A DNA stretch of 32,592 nt from an uncultured Faecalibacterium sp. (GTDB lineage: Bacteria; Bacillota; Clostridia; Oscillospirales; Ruminococcaceae), in contig UQDV01000028.1 in the NCBI GenBank assembly GCA_900539945.1, positions 1-32,592 on the forward strand, read 5' to 3'. Positions within the stretch are counted from its first letter, which is position 1. Every line of letters begins with the position of its first letter. The notes under the pieces were generated by a model. That model did not search any database, was not told the DNA's origin, and worked only from the letters and a program-made list of their open reading frames with translations. Shown piece by piece: positions 1 through 7,382 of this stretch. A program made the position numbers and the translations under genes.

Positions 1-65
1 GGCGCGGAAGAAGGCCCGGGCCGGTCCGGAAGGGCATGATGGATGAACGGCGTGAGGGAATTCAT
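1..65 (-). CDS. 5' end of an unidentified protein (partial)
   Basis: On the minus strand an ATG at 65 is preceded by a near-perfect Shine-Dalgarno, AGGAGGTGA, at plus positions 74-82 with 8-nt spacing. It opens a frame that stays open to the window edge, about 21 codons beginning MNSLTPFIHHALPDRP. It lies 46 bp downstream of the sbcC stop on the same strand, with no convincing terminator between, so it is probably the third gene of the sbcDC operon. Too little is present to assign a family. The ribosome-binding site is the main reason for calling it a gene. Confidence 0.6.
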   Translation of the reverse strand, partial: MNSLTPFIHHALPDRPGPSSA

Positions 66-111
66 AAAAGCGGTCACCTCCTGCCGTTAGGATGCCCGGC
101 GGCGGGGTGTT

Positions 112-2922
112 TTACACCACCAGCTCCACGGTGGAGCCGCCGGTGCGGTTTTTGTGCACCACCACCTGCCGGTCGATGCGGTCCTTCAGGGCCCCCACAT
201 GGGAGATGATGCCCACCAGCCGGTCGCCCTCGGTCAGACCGGCCAGCACCCGGATGGCCTGTTCCAGCGATTCCTCGTCCAGGCTGCCGAAGCCCTCGTC
301 CAGGAACAGGGTGTCCAGCCGGATGCCGCCGGCGGCGCTCTGCACTTCATCCGAAAGGCCCAGTGCCAGCGCCAGCGAGGCCTTGAAGCTCTCACCACCG
401 GACAGGGTCTTGACACTGCGGCGGGTTCCGTTGTAGTGGTCGATGACGCCAAGGTCCAGGCCGGACTGGCTGCGCTGGTTCTCGGCCCCGATGCGCTCCA
501 GCTCGTACTGGGCATCGGTCATCTGCATCAGGCGGAGGTTGGCGTGGCGCAGGATGCGGTCGAGGTAGTCCATCTGGATGTAGGCTTCCAGTTTGATCTT
601 CTGTTTGCTGGTCAAGGTGCCGCCGGCGGTGGCGGCCAGCGCTCCCACCCACTGGGCGCGCTGCTCCAATGCAGCGTGCTGCGCGGCGGCGGTGCGGTAC
701 TGCTCCGCGATGCGGCGGTTGGGCAGCAGGCGGGCGGCCAGCTGCTTTTCCTGCCCGCGGGCGGCGTCCCGTGCGGCAGTCAGTTCAGCAGCCGCTTCCC
801 GTAAGGTTTCCAGCGGCTGAGCCGGGGCGGAACTCTGGGCCGCTGCCTGCTGGCTGCGCAGGGCATCCACAGCGGCTTTGGCGGCTGCGTAGTTCTGCTG
901 TGCCGTGCGCAGGGCGGCTTCGGCCTGTTCCATCCCGGCGCGCAGGGCGGTGCGGTCGGCTTCCAGCAGGTCCAGCGCGGCCTGCGCCTGCGCCCGCTGG
1001 GGGTAGGGCAGGGCTTTCTGTTTGGCAAGCACCTGCTGTTCCAGTGCCTGCACGCGGGCAGACTGAGCGGCAGCGGTGCGGTCAGCCTCCTGCACCTGCT
1101 GTTCCAGCGCCGGGCGCTGGCGGGTGTGGGCCTGCCGGTCGGCTTCCAGCTGCGCCTTGCGCTGACAGTCGGCTCCGGCCTGCCGCAGGCTGGCCGTGCA
1201 GTCGGTGCGGGCGGCCTGCAGGGCGGCAGTTTCCTCGGACAGGACGGTATTCATCAGGGCGAAGGTCAGCTGCACCGGAGGTTTGCCTTCCGGCGCGGCA
1301 AAGCGTTCCGGCAGCAGGGCCTCGGCGTCCCGGCGCAGGCTGCGGCGGGCTTCGTCTGCAGCGGCAAGGGCGCTCTGGGCGGCGGCGCTGGCCGTTTGCG
1401 CGGCACGGTCGGCTTCCTCGGCGGCCTGCCGGGCCTGCTCCACCTGTACCTGCGTGGGTGCGGTGCGGGGCAGGACGGCCCGGGCCGGGTGATGGGTGCT
1501 GCCGCACACCGGGCAGGGGGCACCCTCGGTCAGCTCCTGTGCCAGCAGACCGGCCTGCGCGTCCAGAAAGGCCCGGTCCAGTGCATCCCGCCGGGCGCGG
1601 GCTTCATCCTGCCGGGCAGCGGCGGCGCGGTAGGCGTCCTGTGCCCGGCGGGCCTGCCGGGCCTGTTTCTGGCTGTCGGCCAGCCGCTGGGCAAGGGCGT
1701 CCAGCGCGGTGCTGCGGGCTTCCAGCTGCGCAGCCTGATTCTGCAAAGCCAGCTGCCGGGTGGGGGCATCCACCAGCACGGCAAGGGCGGTGTCGGCCGC
1801 AGCAAGGCTGGTGTCCAGCGCTTCCAGCTGGGTGCGGCGCTTCGCGGCCAGTGCCCCGGCCAGCTGCGCGGCATCCTGTGCCTGCTTCTGCTCCCGGCAC
1901 AGCGCGTCCAGCTCGTCGTAGGCGGTCAGGGCGGTGCGGGCCTGGGTCACCTGTCCGGTCAGGGCATCCAACCGGGCGGCGTCATCGGCGTGGCGGGCGC
2001 TCTCAGCTTTGGCGGCATCCAGTGCGGGCCGGGCGGCGTCCAGCGCGGCCTGTTGCTCGGCCAGCTGCCGGGCTAATTGCGCGGCCTGCCGGGCGGCTCC
2101 CAGCTGCTGCTGTATGGCATCCAGCCGGGCTTCAGTGTCGGCAAGAGATGCGGCGGCGGCCTCCTGTGCGGCCTGCTGGCGCTGCAGCAACTCCTCCAAT
2201 AAGGTCAGCGCGGTGGCAGGCTCGGTCTGGGCACAGAGGGCGGCCAGCGCGTCGGCGTCCGGGTCGTCGGGTGCGACCTGCAGCCCGGCCAGCAGGCTGT
2301 CCAGCTGGGTGTTCTGGGCCAGACGCTGCTGGTTCAGGCGGGAAGCTTCTTCCTGCAGACGGTCCTGCAATTTGGCGTACCGCTGGGTGCGGAACAGCTT
2401 GCGGAAAATGCGGCTGCGCTCCTCGGTGGAGGCATTCAGCAGCTTGGTGAACTGCCCCTGCGCGATCATGGCGATCTGGCAGAACTGGTTGTAGTCCAGC
2501 CCCAGAATGTCCAGCACGGCGGCGTTCACATCCCGTGCCTTGGTTACCGGCGGGCGGCCGTCGGCATAGGTGAGGGTGGCGTCTGCTTTTTCGGTGGTAA
2601 AGCCCTCGCCCCGCGCCTTGGGGCGGGGGTATTCCGGATTGCGGCGCACCGTGTAGCGGGCATCCTTCACCTCAAATTCCAGCTCCACAAAGGTGGGCGT
2701 TTTGGGGTCGGCATATTGGCTGCGCAGCATGGCCCCCTCGCGCACACCGCCGCTGGAGTGGTCGTAGAGCGCGTAGGTGATGGCGTCGAACAGGGTGGTC
2801 TTGCCGGCACCGGTATCGCCGGTGACAAGGTACAGGCCGCCTTTGCCCAGCTTTTCCAGTTCCAGGGTGGTCTCGGCGGCATAGGGGCCAAAAGCCGACA
2901 GGGTCAGGCGGAGCGGTCTCAT
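112..2922 (-). CDS. sbcC: Exonuclease SbcCD subunit C (SMC-like ATPase)
   Basis: This is the 936-aa Rad50-type ATPase of the SbcCD complex, which with SbcD opens and trims hairpins and blocked double-strand ends. The Walker A motif is at residues 35-42 (GDTGAGKT). Two long Ala/Gln-rich coiled-coil arms follow, separated by the zinc-hook motif CPVC at residues 470-473, through which two molecules dimerise. The C-terminal lobe has the ABC signature LSGGESFKASLALALGLSDE and a Walker B/D-loop (LFLDEGFGSLDEES). All parts expected of an intact SbcC are present, and the length is within the usual range of roughly 900-1200 aa. The ATG overlaps the sbcD stop by 4 nt (ATGA), so the two are translationally coupled. 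The coiled coils are very rich in Ala and Gln, as expected in a high-GC genome. Confidence 0.96.
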   Translation of the reverse strand: MRPLRLTLSAFGPYAAETTLELEKLGKGGLYLVTGDTGAGKTTLFDAITYALYDHSSGGVREGAMLRSQYADPKTPTFVELEFEVKDARYTVRRNPEYPRPKARGEGFTTEKADATLTYADGRPPVTKARDVNAAVLDILGLDYNQFCQIAMIAQGQFTKLLNASTEERSRIFRKLFRTQRYAKLQDRLQEEASRLNQQRLAQNTQLDSLLAGLQVAPDDPDADALAALCAQTEPATALTLLEELLQRQQAAQEAAAASLADTEARLDAIQQQLGAARQAAQLARQLAEQQAALDAARPALDAAKAESARHADDAARLDALTGQVTQARTALTAYDELDALCREQKQAQDAAQLAGALAAKRRTQLEALDTSLAAADTALAVLVDAPTRQLALQNQAAQLEARSTALDALAQRLADSQKQARQARRAQDAYRAAAARQDEARARRDALDRAFLDAQAGLLAQELTEGAPCPVCGSTHHPARAVLPRTAPTQVQVEQARQAAEEADRAAQTASAAAQSALAAADEARRSLRRDAEALLPERFAAPEGKPPVQLTFALMNTVLSEETAALQAARTDCTASLRQAGADCQRKAQLEADRQAHTRQRPALEQQVQEADRTAAAQSARVQALEQQVLAKQKALPYPQRAQAQAALDLLEADRTALRAGMEQAEAALRTAQQNYAAAKAAVDALRSQQAAAQSSAPAQPLETLREAAAELTAARDAARGQEKQLAARLLPNRRIAEQYRTAAAQHAALEQRAQWVGALAATAGGTLTSKQKIKLEAYIQMDYLDRILRHANLRLMQMTDAQYELERIGAENQRSQSGLDLGVIDHYNGTRRSVKTLSGGESFKASLALALGLSDEVQSAAGGIRLDTLFLDEGFGSLDEESLEQAIRVLAGLTEGDRLVGIISHVGALKDRIDRQVVVHKNRTGGSTVELVV

Positions 2923-4061
2923 GCGTCCTCCCCCTCCTTCCAGATGTCCTCAATGAGCTGCTGGCAGAACGCGGCCTGTTCATCGGTCAGGGGCTGGTTG
3001 TTCTGCAGTTCGTAAAAGGCAGCAAGATGCTGCAAGGGTGTGATGTTCTCCACCCGCTCCGGCGCGGTGATCTGCTGATCTTCGCGGGTGCGGCGGTTGT
3101 CGTAGTCCAGCCGCATCAGGTTGGGGTAGATCAGCCGCAGCTTGGCCAGTGCGTCCGGCACGTCCTGCTCATCGGTCAGGGTGATGTGCAGATAATCGTC
3201 GGTGGCGGTGCCCTCGTAGGTGCGGCGGTCGGTCAGTTCCAGATAGCTGCCCCGGATCTCCCGCAGGTCGTGCAGCGGGGTCAGGGGCGCGGTGGAAATG
3301 TCCACGCAGCCTTTTTCGCCCAGGTCCACAAAAGTGATGCTTTTATGCTGGTGCGCTTCCGAGAAGGAATACTTCAGCGGGGTGCCGCAGTAGCGCAGGG
3401 TGTCACGGCCCACCTTCTGGGGGCTGTGCAGGTGGCCCAGCGCCACATAGTCAAAGGCGTCGAACAGGGCCGCGTCCACGCAGTCCAGCCCGCCCACGGA
3501 AGGCTCTTCACTCTCGCAGGCGGCGGCACCGGCCACGAACTGGTGGGCTACCAGCACGCTGCGCCGGGCCGGGTCCACCGGGCAGTGCCGCAGCACGCAG
3601 GCAAGGGCGTCGTTGTAGCTCTCAATGGGCTCGTCCAGCCAGACATGCCGCACGGAAGCGGGCTTCAGAAAGGGCAGTAAGTACACATCCACCGGGCCAT
3701 GCTCGTCCGCAAGGCAGATGGGCTGCGGCGCACCGGAGAACACCGGGCTGACGTATACCCGGCTGGTTTCCAGCAGAGCCGCGCCGAAGGCCACACGGTC
3801 GGCGGAATCGTGATTGCCGCTGATGGCAAACACCGGCAGGCTCCGCTCCGCCAGCTGGGTGAGAAACCAGTCCAGCAGGCGAACGGCCTCGGCCGGGGGA
3901 ACGGGCTTGTCGTACAGGTCGCCTGCCAGCAGTACCCCGTCCACAGGGTGGGCATCCAGCAGGGCAAGAATCTGCTCCAGGATGTATTTCTGGTCCTCCA
4001 GCATGGAAAACTCGCACACCCGCTTGCCCAGATGCAGGTCGGAAAGATGCGCAAAACGCAA
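2919..4061 (-). CDS. sbcD: Exonuclease SbcCD subunit D (Mre11-like nuclease)
   Basis: This 380-aa metallophosphoesterase is the nuclease subunit of SbcCD. The phosphoesterase motifs appear in order: DLHLG (D8, H10), GDLYD (D48), GNHD (N83, H84), AHQF and GHLH. They supply the two-metal site. The C-terminal half is the capping domain typical of SbcD. The start is a TTG at 4061, because the family begins with MRFxHxSDxHLG exactly there and no in-frame ATG or GTG lies just upstream. An AAAGG sits 12 nt upstream of the TTG. It is the first gene of the operon, with a recognisable promoter at 4097-4126, and its stop overlaps the sbcC start. The weak start codon may keep SbcD levels low. Confidence 0.96.
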   Translation of the reverse strand: MRFAHLSDLHLGKRVCEFSMLEDQKYILEQILALLDAHPVDGVLLAGDLYDKPVPPAEAVRLLDWFLTQLAERSLPVFAISGNHDSADRVAFGAALLETSRVYVSPVFSGAPQPICLADEHGPVDVYLLPFLKPASVRHVWLDEPIESYNDALACVLRHCPVDPARRSVLVAHQFVAGAAACESEEPSVGGLDCVDAALFDAFDYVALGHLHSPQKVGRDTLRYCGTPLKYSFSEAHQHKSITFVDLGEKGCVDISTAPLTPLHDLREIRGSYLELTDRRTYEGTATDDYLHITLTDEQDVPDALAKLRLIYPNLMRLDYDNRRTREDQQITAPERVENITPLQHLAAFYELQNNQPLTDEQAAFCQQLIEDIWKEGEDA

Positions 4062-4096
4062 AAGCGAACACCGCCTTTCAAAAAACTGTTGCTCTT

Positions 4097-4126
4097 ATTA
4101 TATAGCAGGGCGGGCACTGGCCGCAA
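4097..4126 (-). promoter_or_regulatory. sbcDC promoter (sigma-A type)
   Basis: Reading the minus strand, TTGCGG (plus 4121-4126) and a perfect TATAAT (plus 4097-4102) are separated by 18 nt. The start of transcription would fall about 30 nt before the sbcD TTG. The -35 is a 4/6 match, the -10 is consensus. Inference from sequence only. Confidence 0.6.
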
Positions 4127-4153
4127 CCCTCTCAGTCACGGCCTCTCCCCGTG

Positions 4154-4194
4154 AAAAAGGGCTTCCGGAAAATCCGCAGATTTTCCGAAAGCCC
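4154..4194 (-). terminator. Intrinsic terminator after the peptidoglycan-binding gene
   Basis: A 16-position stem with one mismatch (arms 4159-4174 and 4179-4194, loop of 4 nt) is followed on the minus strand by five Us (plus A-tract 4154-4158). It separates the spoIIR/peptidoglycan-binding unit from the sbcDC promoter. The 74 bp between it and the gene stop at 4269 form a 3' UTR in which I see nothing else. Confidence 0.8.
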
Positions 4195-4268
4195 AGAATA
4201 AAAACTATTTTTTCCTCTGAATTTGCCCAGAGCAAAGCGGAGGGCATTTCCAATCGTTCTCTTACCGG

Positions 4269-4739
4269 TCAGAACAGCTTTTCCCAGGTGGCCTGACCGA
4301 CGCTGCCGTCGGCGGCAAGGCCGTTGCGGCGCTGGAACCGCTGCACGGCGGCTGCGGTGGCGGCTCCGTACCGGCCGTCTGCGTTCAGACGCTCACCCAG
4401 AGAGTTGAGCTTCTGCTGCACCAGCCGCACCGTCCCGCCGGATGCGCCGCTGCGCAGCACGATGCCGGGGTAGGGCACGTTCAGGCCATGCTTGGCGGTG
4501 TACTGGGTGTACAGCACGTTCCAGGTGTTGGCACCCACCTTGCCGTCCACGTTCATTTTGTTTTTCAGCTGGAACTCCTTTACGGCGTTCTCGGTGGAAA
4601 GACCGAACCTTCCGTCCGCCTTCAGGGGGTCATGCCAGGTGCAGGCATCACGGACACCGTTGAGCCAGGTCTGCACCAGGGCCACATCCGGGCCGGAGGA
4701 GCCCCGATGGAGCAGGGAATAATAAGCAGGGATCGCCAT
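4269..4739 (-). CDS. Peptidoglycan-binding domain protein (two PG_binding_1 repeats)
   Basis: This 156-aa protein consists almost entirely of two PG_binding_1-like repeats. The first is at about residues 8-77, with DGRFGLSTENAVKEFQ and DGKVGANTWNVL. The second is at about residues 88-155, with DGRYGAATAAAVQRFQ and DGSVGQATWEKLF. These modules normally anchor a hydrolase or amidase to peptidoglycan, but no catalytic domain is present. There is no signal peptide at MAIPAYYS, so export is not explained. The start at 4739 is chosen because an AGGAG lies upstream (about 12 nt) and the repeat fold begins just after it. A start nine codons earlier at 4766 is open but has no better ribosome-binding site. 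It lies 51 bp downstream of spoIIR on the same strand and is probably co-transcribed. A link to spore or cell-wall biology is only suggested by that position. Confidence 0.8.
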   Translation of the reverse strand: MAIPAYYSLLHRGSSGPDVALVQTWLNGVRDACTWHDPLKADGRFGLSTENAVKEFQLKNKMNVDGKVGANTWNVLYTQYTAKHGLNVPYPGIVLRSGASGGTVRLVQQKLNSLGERLNADGRYGAATAAAVQRFQRRNGLAADGSVGQATWEKLF

Positions 4740-4790
4740 AATGATCACACGCTCCTTTCCCTCCATGCTATGCGGCAGGGGAGGGCAGCG

Positions 4791-5417
4791 TCACCCGGCC
4801 AGCACCCGGGTGGTGCGGGAAGCAGTGTGCCGGTTCCACCAGTCCACGAAGCGCAGGCGCAGGATGTAGTCCCCGCACACCAGATCGTTTTCTTCCGGCA
4901 GGGCATAGCCGCCGCAGGCGGCACGGCACAGCCCGGGGTACAGCACGCACCACCAGTTCTGCCCGCTGCCGGAGCCGATGGTGATGCGCACCGCATCGTA
5001 CCGCCCGGCGGGCAGGCAGCCGCCGGTATACTGCCGGGCCGGGAAGTACATGTTGACCAGCTGCACCTGCACCAGGGCATTCACCCCGCACCGGGCCAGC
5101 GCGTGCTGGGCGGCAAGCTGCAAAGTGAACAGGTTCCGGGCCGCCCAGCTGCGGGCGTCGGTCTGGTTCCCGGCGGGACAGGCAGCGTCCAGACAGGCCA
5201 GCACGGCGTCCCGCACCCGGAGCTTGGCGCTCTGGTCGGCCACGGAATCGCTGGCAGCGCGGATGTGCAGCCGCAGGGTATCGGCACATACCGCATCGCC
5301 GGTGTGCAGTTGGGTGTGGCTCCAGGCCGCCGCCTGCCACAGGCTGCACAGCAAAAGTCCGAGCGCAAGGCAGATGCACAGGTGCTGCATCTGCCGCCGG
5401 GAAAGCATCTTACCCAT
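4791..5417 (-). CDS. spoIIR: Stage II sporulation protein R homologue
   Basis: This 208-aa protein matches the SpoIIR family. In Bacillus, SpoIIR is secreted from the forespore and triggers SpoIIGA to process pro-sigma-E in the mother cell. An N-terminal hydrophobic segment at about residues 11-31 acts as signal peptide or anchor. Next comes the family hallmark LRLHIRAASDS at about residue 49, with a following KLRVRDAVL, and later YFPARQY, LPAGRYDAVRITIG and NWWCVLYPGLC. Length is typical. The ATG at 5417 sits immediately after a run of six Us, and its Shine-Dalgarno (GAAGGG) lies in the 3' arm of the hairpin at 5426-5462. A second ATG at 5408 is possible but lacks a better site. No other sporulation gene is visible in the window, so whether it still acts in sporulation cannot be told here. 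Confidence 0.88.
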   Translation of the reverse strand: MGKMLSRRQMQHLCICLALGLLLCSLWQAAAWSHTQLHTGDAVCADTLRLHIRAASDSVADQSAKLRVRDAVLACLDAACPAGNQTDARSWAARNLFTLQLAAQHALARCGVNALVQVQLVNMYFPARQYTGGCLPAGRYDAVRITIGSGSGQNWWCVLYPGLCRAACGGYALPEENDLVCGDYILRLRFVDWWNRHTASRTTRVLAG

Positions 5418-5462
5418 AAAAAACAGACCCTTCTTCTGGAAATGATATCCAGAGGATGGGCC
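5418..5462 (-). terminator. Terminator-like hairpin whose 3' arm holds the spoIIR Shine-Dalgarno
   Basis: On the minus strand, arms GGCCCATCCTCTGG and CCAGAAGAAGGGTC (plus 5426-5462 overall, two or three internal mismatches, loop of 9 nt) are followed by TGTTTTTT and then directly by the spoIIR ATG. This is a plausible terminator for the UPF0237-UPF0210 unit, whose last stop is at 5491. The same 3' arm carries AAGGG, the best Shine-Dalgarno for spoIIR, so folding would also hide that site. Confidence 0.65.
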
Positions 5463-5490
5463 TATTGAAGCTGTTTTATACGGGTTTTCC

Positions 5491-6858
5491 TTAGTTCTTC
5501 AGGGACTGCATGGGAGCCGGCAGGCGGCCGCCGCGGTTGATGAACACCGAGGGGTCGTGGCTGTTGACCGGCATGATGGGGCCGTAGCCCAGCAGGCCGC
5601 CGAAGTCCAGCACCTCGCCGGCCTTGCGGCCGATGGCGGGGATCACACGCACAGCGGTGGTCTTACTGTTCACCATGCCGATGGCGGCTTCGTCGGCGAT
5701 CAGGGCACTGATCACGGCGGGGGTGGTGTCGCCGGGGATGATGACCATGTCGATGCCCACCGAGCAAACGGCGGTCATGGCTTCCAGCTTTTCGATGGTC
5801 AGGCAGCCGATCTCGGCGGCATGGATCATGCCGGCATCCTCGCTGACCGGGATAAAGGCACCGGACAGGCCGCCCACATGGTTGGAGGCCATCACGCCGC
5901 CCTTCTTCACGGCATCGTTCAGCAAGGCCAGGCAGGCGGTGGTGCCGCAGCAGCCGCAGGTCTCCAGACCCATTTCTTCCAGAATGTTGGCCACACTGTC
6001 GCCCACGGCGGGGGTGGGGGCCAGCGACAGGTCGATGATGCCGGCAGGCACGCCCAGGGCCTTGGAGGCCAGGTTGGCCACCAGCTGGCCCACGCGGGTG
6101 ATCTTGAAGGCGGTGCGCTTGACCAGCTCTGCCACCTGGTCGATGGGAGCATCCTTGGGCAGGCGGGCCAGGGCGGCACGCACGGCACCGGGGCCGGAAA
6201 CGCCTACATGGATCTCGCAATCCGGCTCACCGGGGCCGTGGAAGGCGCCAGCCATAAAGGGATTGTCCTCCGGGGCGTTGCAGAACACCACCAGCTTGGC
6301 AGCACCGATGCACTGACGGTCGGCAGTCAGCTCACTGGCCTTCTTGACAGCCTCGCCCATGAGCTTGATGGCGTCCATGTTCAGGCCGGCCTTGGTGGCA
6401 CCGATGTTCACAGAGCTGCACACGATGTCGGTCTCGGCCAGGGCACGGGGAATGGACTCGATCAGGCGGCGGTCACCGGCAGAAAAGCCCTTGTGCACCA
6501 GAGCACTGTAGCCGCCCACAAAGTTCACGCCCACCTTCTTGCCGGCAGCGTCCAGGGTCTTGGCAAAATCCACCGGGTCTGCCTCCGGGCAGGCACCCAG
6601 CAGCATGGCAATGGGGGTAACGCTGATGCGCTTGTTGATGATGGGGATGCCGTACTCGGCACTGATGTGCTCCACGGTGGAAACAAGGTTTGCAGCCTTG
6701 GTGGTGATCTTGTTGTAGATATTCTCGCAGGCCTTTTTGGGGTCCGGGTCGATGCAGTCCAGCAGGCTGATGCCCATGGTCACCGTGCGGACGTCCAGGT
6801 TGTCCTGGGTGAACATCTCGATGGTCTCAAGAATATCACCGGTGTTAAACATACTCAT
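5491..6858 (-). CDS. UPF0210 / PFL family protein (DUF711)
   Basis: This 455-aa protein belongs to the conserved UPF0210 family (PFL_HMPREF1653, DUF711), whose biochemical role is not established. Recognisable stretches are the N-terminal [20 protein letters not shown], then [49 protein letters not shown] and a glycine-rich C-terminus with [13 protein letters not shown]. Cys-Gly-Cys-Cys-Gly around residue 317 ([11 protein letters not shown]) is a possible metal or redox site; that is my inference. The start at 6858 gives the family's usual N-terminus and length, with AAAGGAG 12 nt upstream; an upstream in-frame start at 6906 would add 16 atypical residues. It lies 25 bp behind the ACT-domain gene, the standard arrangement for this pair. 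Confidence 0.9.
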   Translation of the reverse strand: MSMFNTGDILETIEMFTQDNLDVRTVTMGISLLDCIDPDPKKACENIYNKITTKAANLVSTVEHISAEYGIPIINKRISVTPIAMLLGACPEADPVDFAKTLDAAGKKVGVNFVGGYSALVHKGFSAGDRRLIESIPRALAETDIVCSSVNIGATKAGLNMDAIKLMGEAVKKASELTADRQCIGAAKLVVFCNAPEDNPFMAGAFHGPGEPDCEIHVGVSGPGAVRAALARLPKDAPIDQVAELVKRTAFKITRVGQLVANLASKALGVPAGIIDLSLAPTPAVGDSVANILEEMGLETCGCCGTTACLALLNDAVKKGGVMASNHVGGLSGAFIPVSEDAGMIHAAEIGCLTIEKLEAMTAVCSVGIDMVIIPGDTTPAVISALIADEAAIGMVNSKTTAVRVIPAIGRKAGEVLDFGGLLGYGPIMPVNSHDPSVFINRGGRLPAPMQSLKN

Positions 6859-6883
6859 AGCAGTGTTGTACTCCTTTGCTCGG

Positions 6884-7153
6884 TCAGATGGTGTGCATGG
6901 CGTCAAAAACTTCCTGCCGGGTCACGTTGATCTGCATCTTCATCTCAGCAGCCAGGGCATCGGTGCGGCGGTGCAGTTCCTCGTGGCCTACGTTGCAGTG
7001 GCTCAGGTCCACCAGCATGATCATGGCAAACATCCCCTGCAGGATGCTCTGGGTCACGTCCTCGATGTTGATGTTCAGCTCGCTGCACAGGCCGGAGACC
7101 TTTGCCACCACGCCCACAGTGTCGTGTCCCATGACAGTAATAAATGCTTTCAT
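6884..7153 (-). CDS. ACT domain-containing protein, UPF0237 family
   Basis: This 89-aa protein is a single ACT domain of the UPF0237 type, related to the amino-acid-sensing ACT domains of GcvR. It begins [20 protein letters not shown] and contains the glycine-turn region and a hydrophobic strand ([11 protein letters not shown]) expected of the ferredoxin-like fold. ACT domains usually bind an amino acid and regulate a partner protein. Which ligand this one binds is unknown. The start at 7153 has GAGGGTGG just upstream and gives the family length; an extended reading to 7207 does not resemble the family. It precedes the UPF0210 gene by 25 bp and is divergent from the Lrp-type regulator gene, which fits a role in amino-acid sensing, though that is inference. 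Confidence 0.9.
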   Translation of the reverse strand: MKAFITVMGHDTVGVVAKVSGLCSELNINIEDVTQSILQGMFAMIMLVDLSHCNVGHEELHRRTDALAAEMKMQINVTRQEVFDAMHTI

Positions 7154-7221
7154 CGTTTCCACCCTCGTTTTCTTGTGATTGGATCGTGCCGCAAAAAGAG
7201 ACAGCACACGGTTACTCTTTC

Positions 7222-7232
7222 AGTATAGCAGA
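7222..7232 (-). promoter_or_regulatory. Promoter of the UPF0237-UPF0210 unit (-10 region)
   Basis: The minus strand reads TCTGC-TATACT at plus 7222-7232, a TG-extended -10 box about 69 nt before the ACT-domain start. The -35 region (near plus 7244-7250, GTTCAA) is poor, as often seen with extended -10 promoters. The 12-mer TGCTATACTGAA recurs in opposite orientation at the divergent promoter. Confidence 0.55.
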
Positions 7233-7272
7233 TTTGGCAAAATTTGAACACACTTTTTGTAAAAAAGAGCAG

Positions 7273-7315
7273 ATTGCGGGTGCAAAAGACATTCTATGCA
7301 AAAAATTGGGTGCAA
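7273..7315 (+). promoter_or_regulatory. Imperfect direct repeat, candidate Lrp/AsnC operator
   Basis: ATTGCGGGTGCAA (7273-7285) and ATTGGGTGCAA (7305-7315) are near-identical and begin 32 bp apart, about three helical turns. They lie between the divergent promoters and just upstream of the lrp -10. Lrp/AsnC proteins often bind phased sites at their own promoters. The assignment is inference from spacing and position. Confidence 0.4.
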
Positions 7316-7327
7316 TCCATGGGGGAC

Positions 7328-7338
7328 TGTGCTATACT
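7328..7338 (+). promoter_or_regulatory. Promoter of the Lrp-aminotransferase-ispE operon
   Basis: TGTGC-TATACT at 7328-7338 is an extended -10 (TRTGN followed by TATACT), about 45 nt before the regulator start. No good -35 is present; GTGCAA at a 17-nt spacing overlaps the second half of the direct repeat, so a bound regulator would contact this promoter. Confidence 0.6.
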
Positions 7339-7382
7339 GAAGTATAATTCCGCAATACAGGGATGAGAAGGAGTAACGAGCT

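Noticed and set aside
669..2450. A 593-codon plus-strand frame opposite sbcC
   Set aside because: Pro/Arg/Gly-rich shadow of the sbcC coiled coils, with no motif or start signal.
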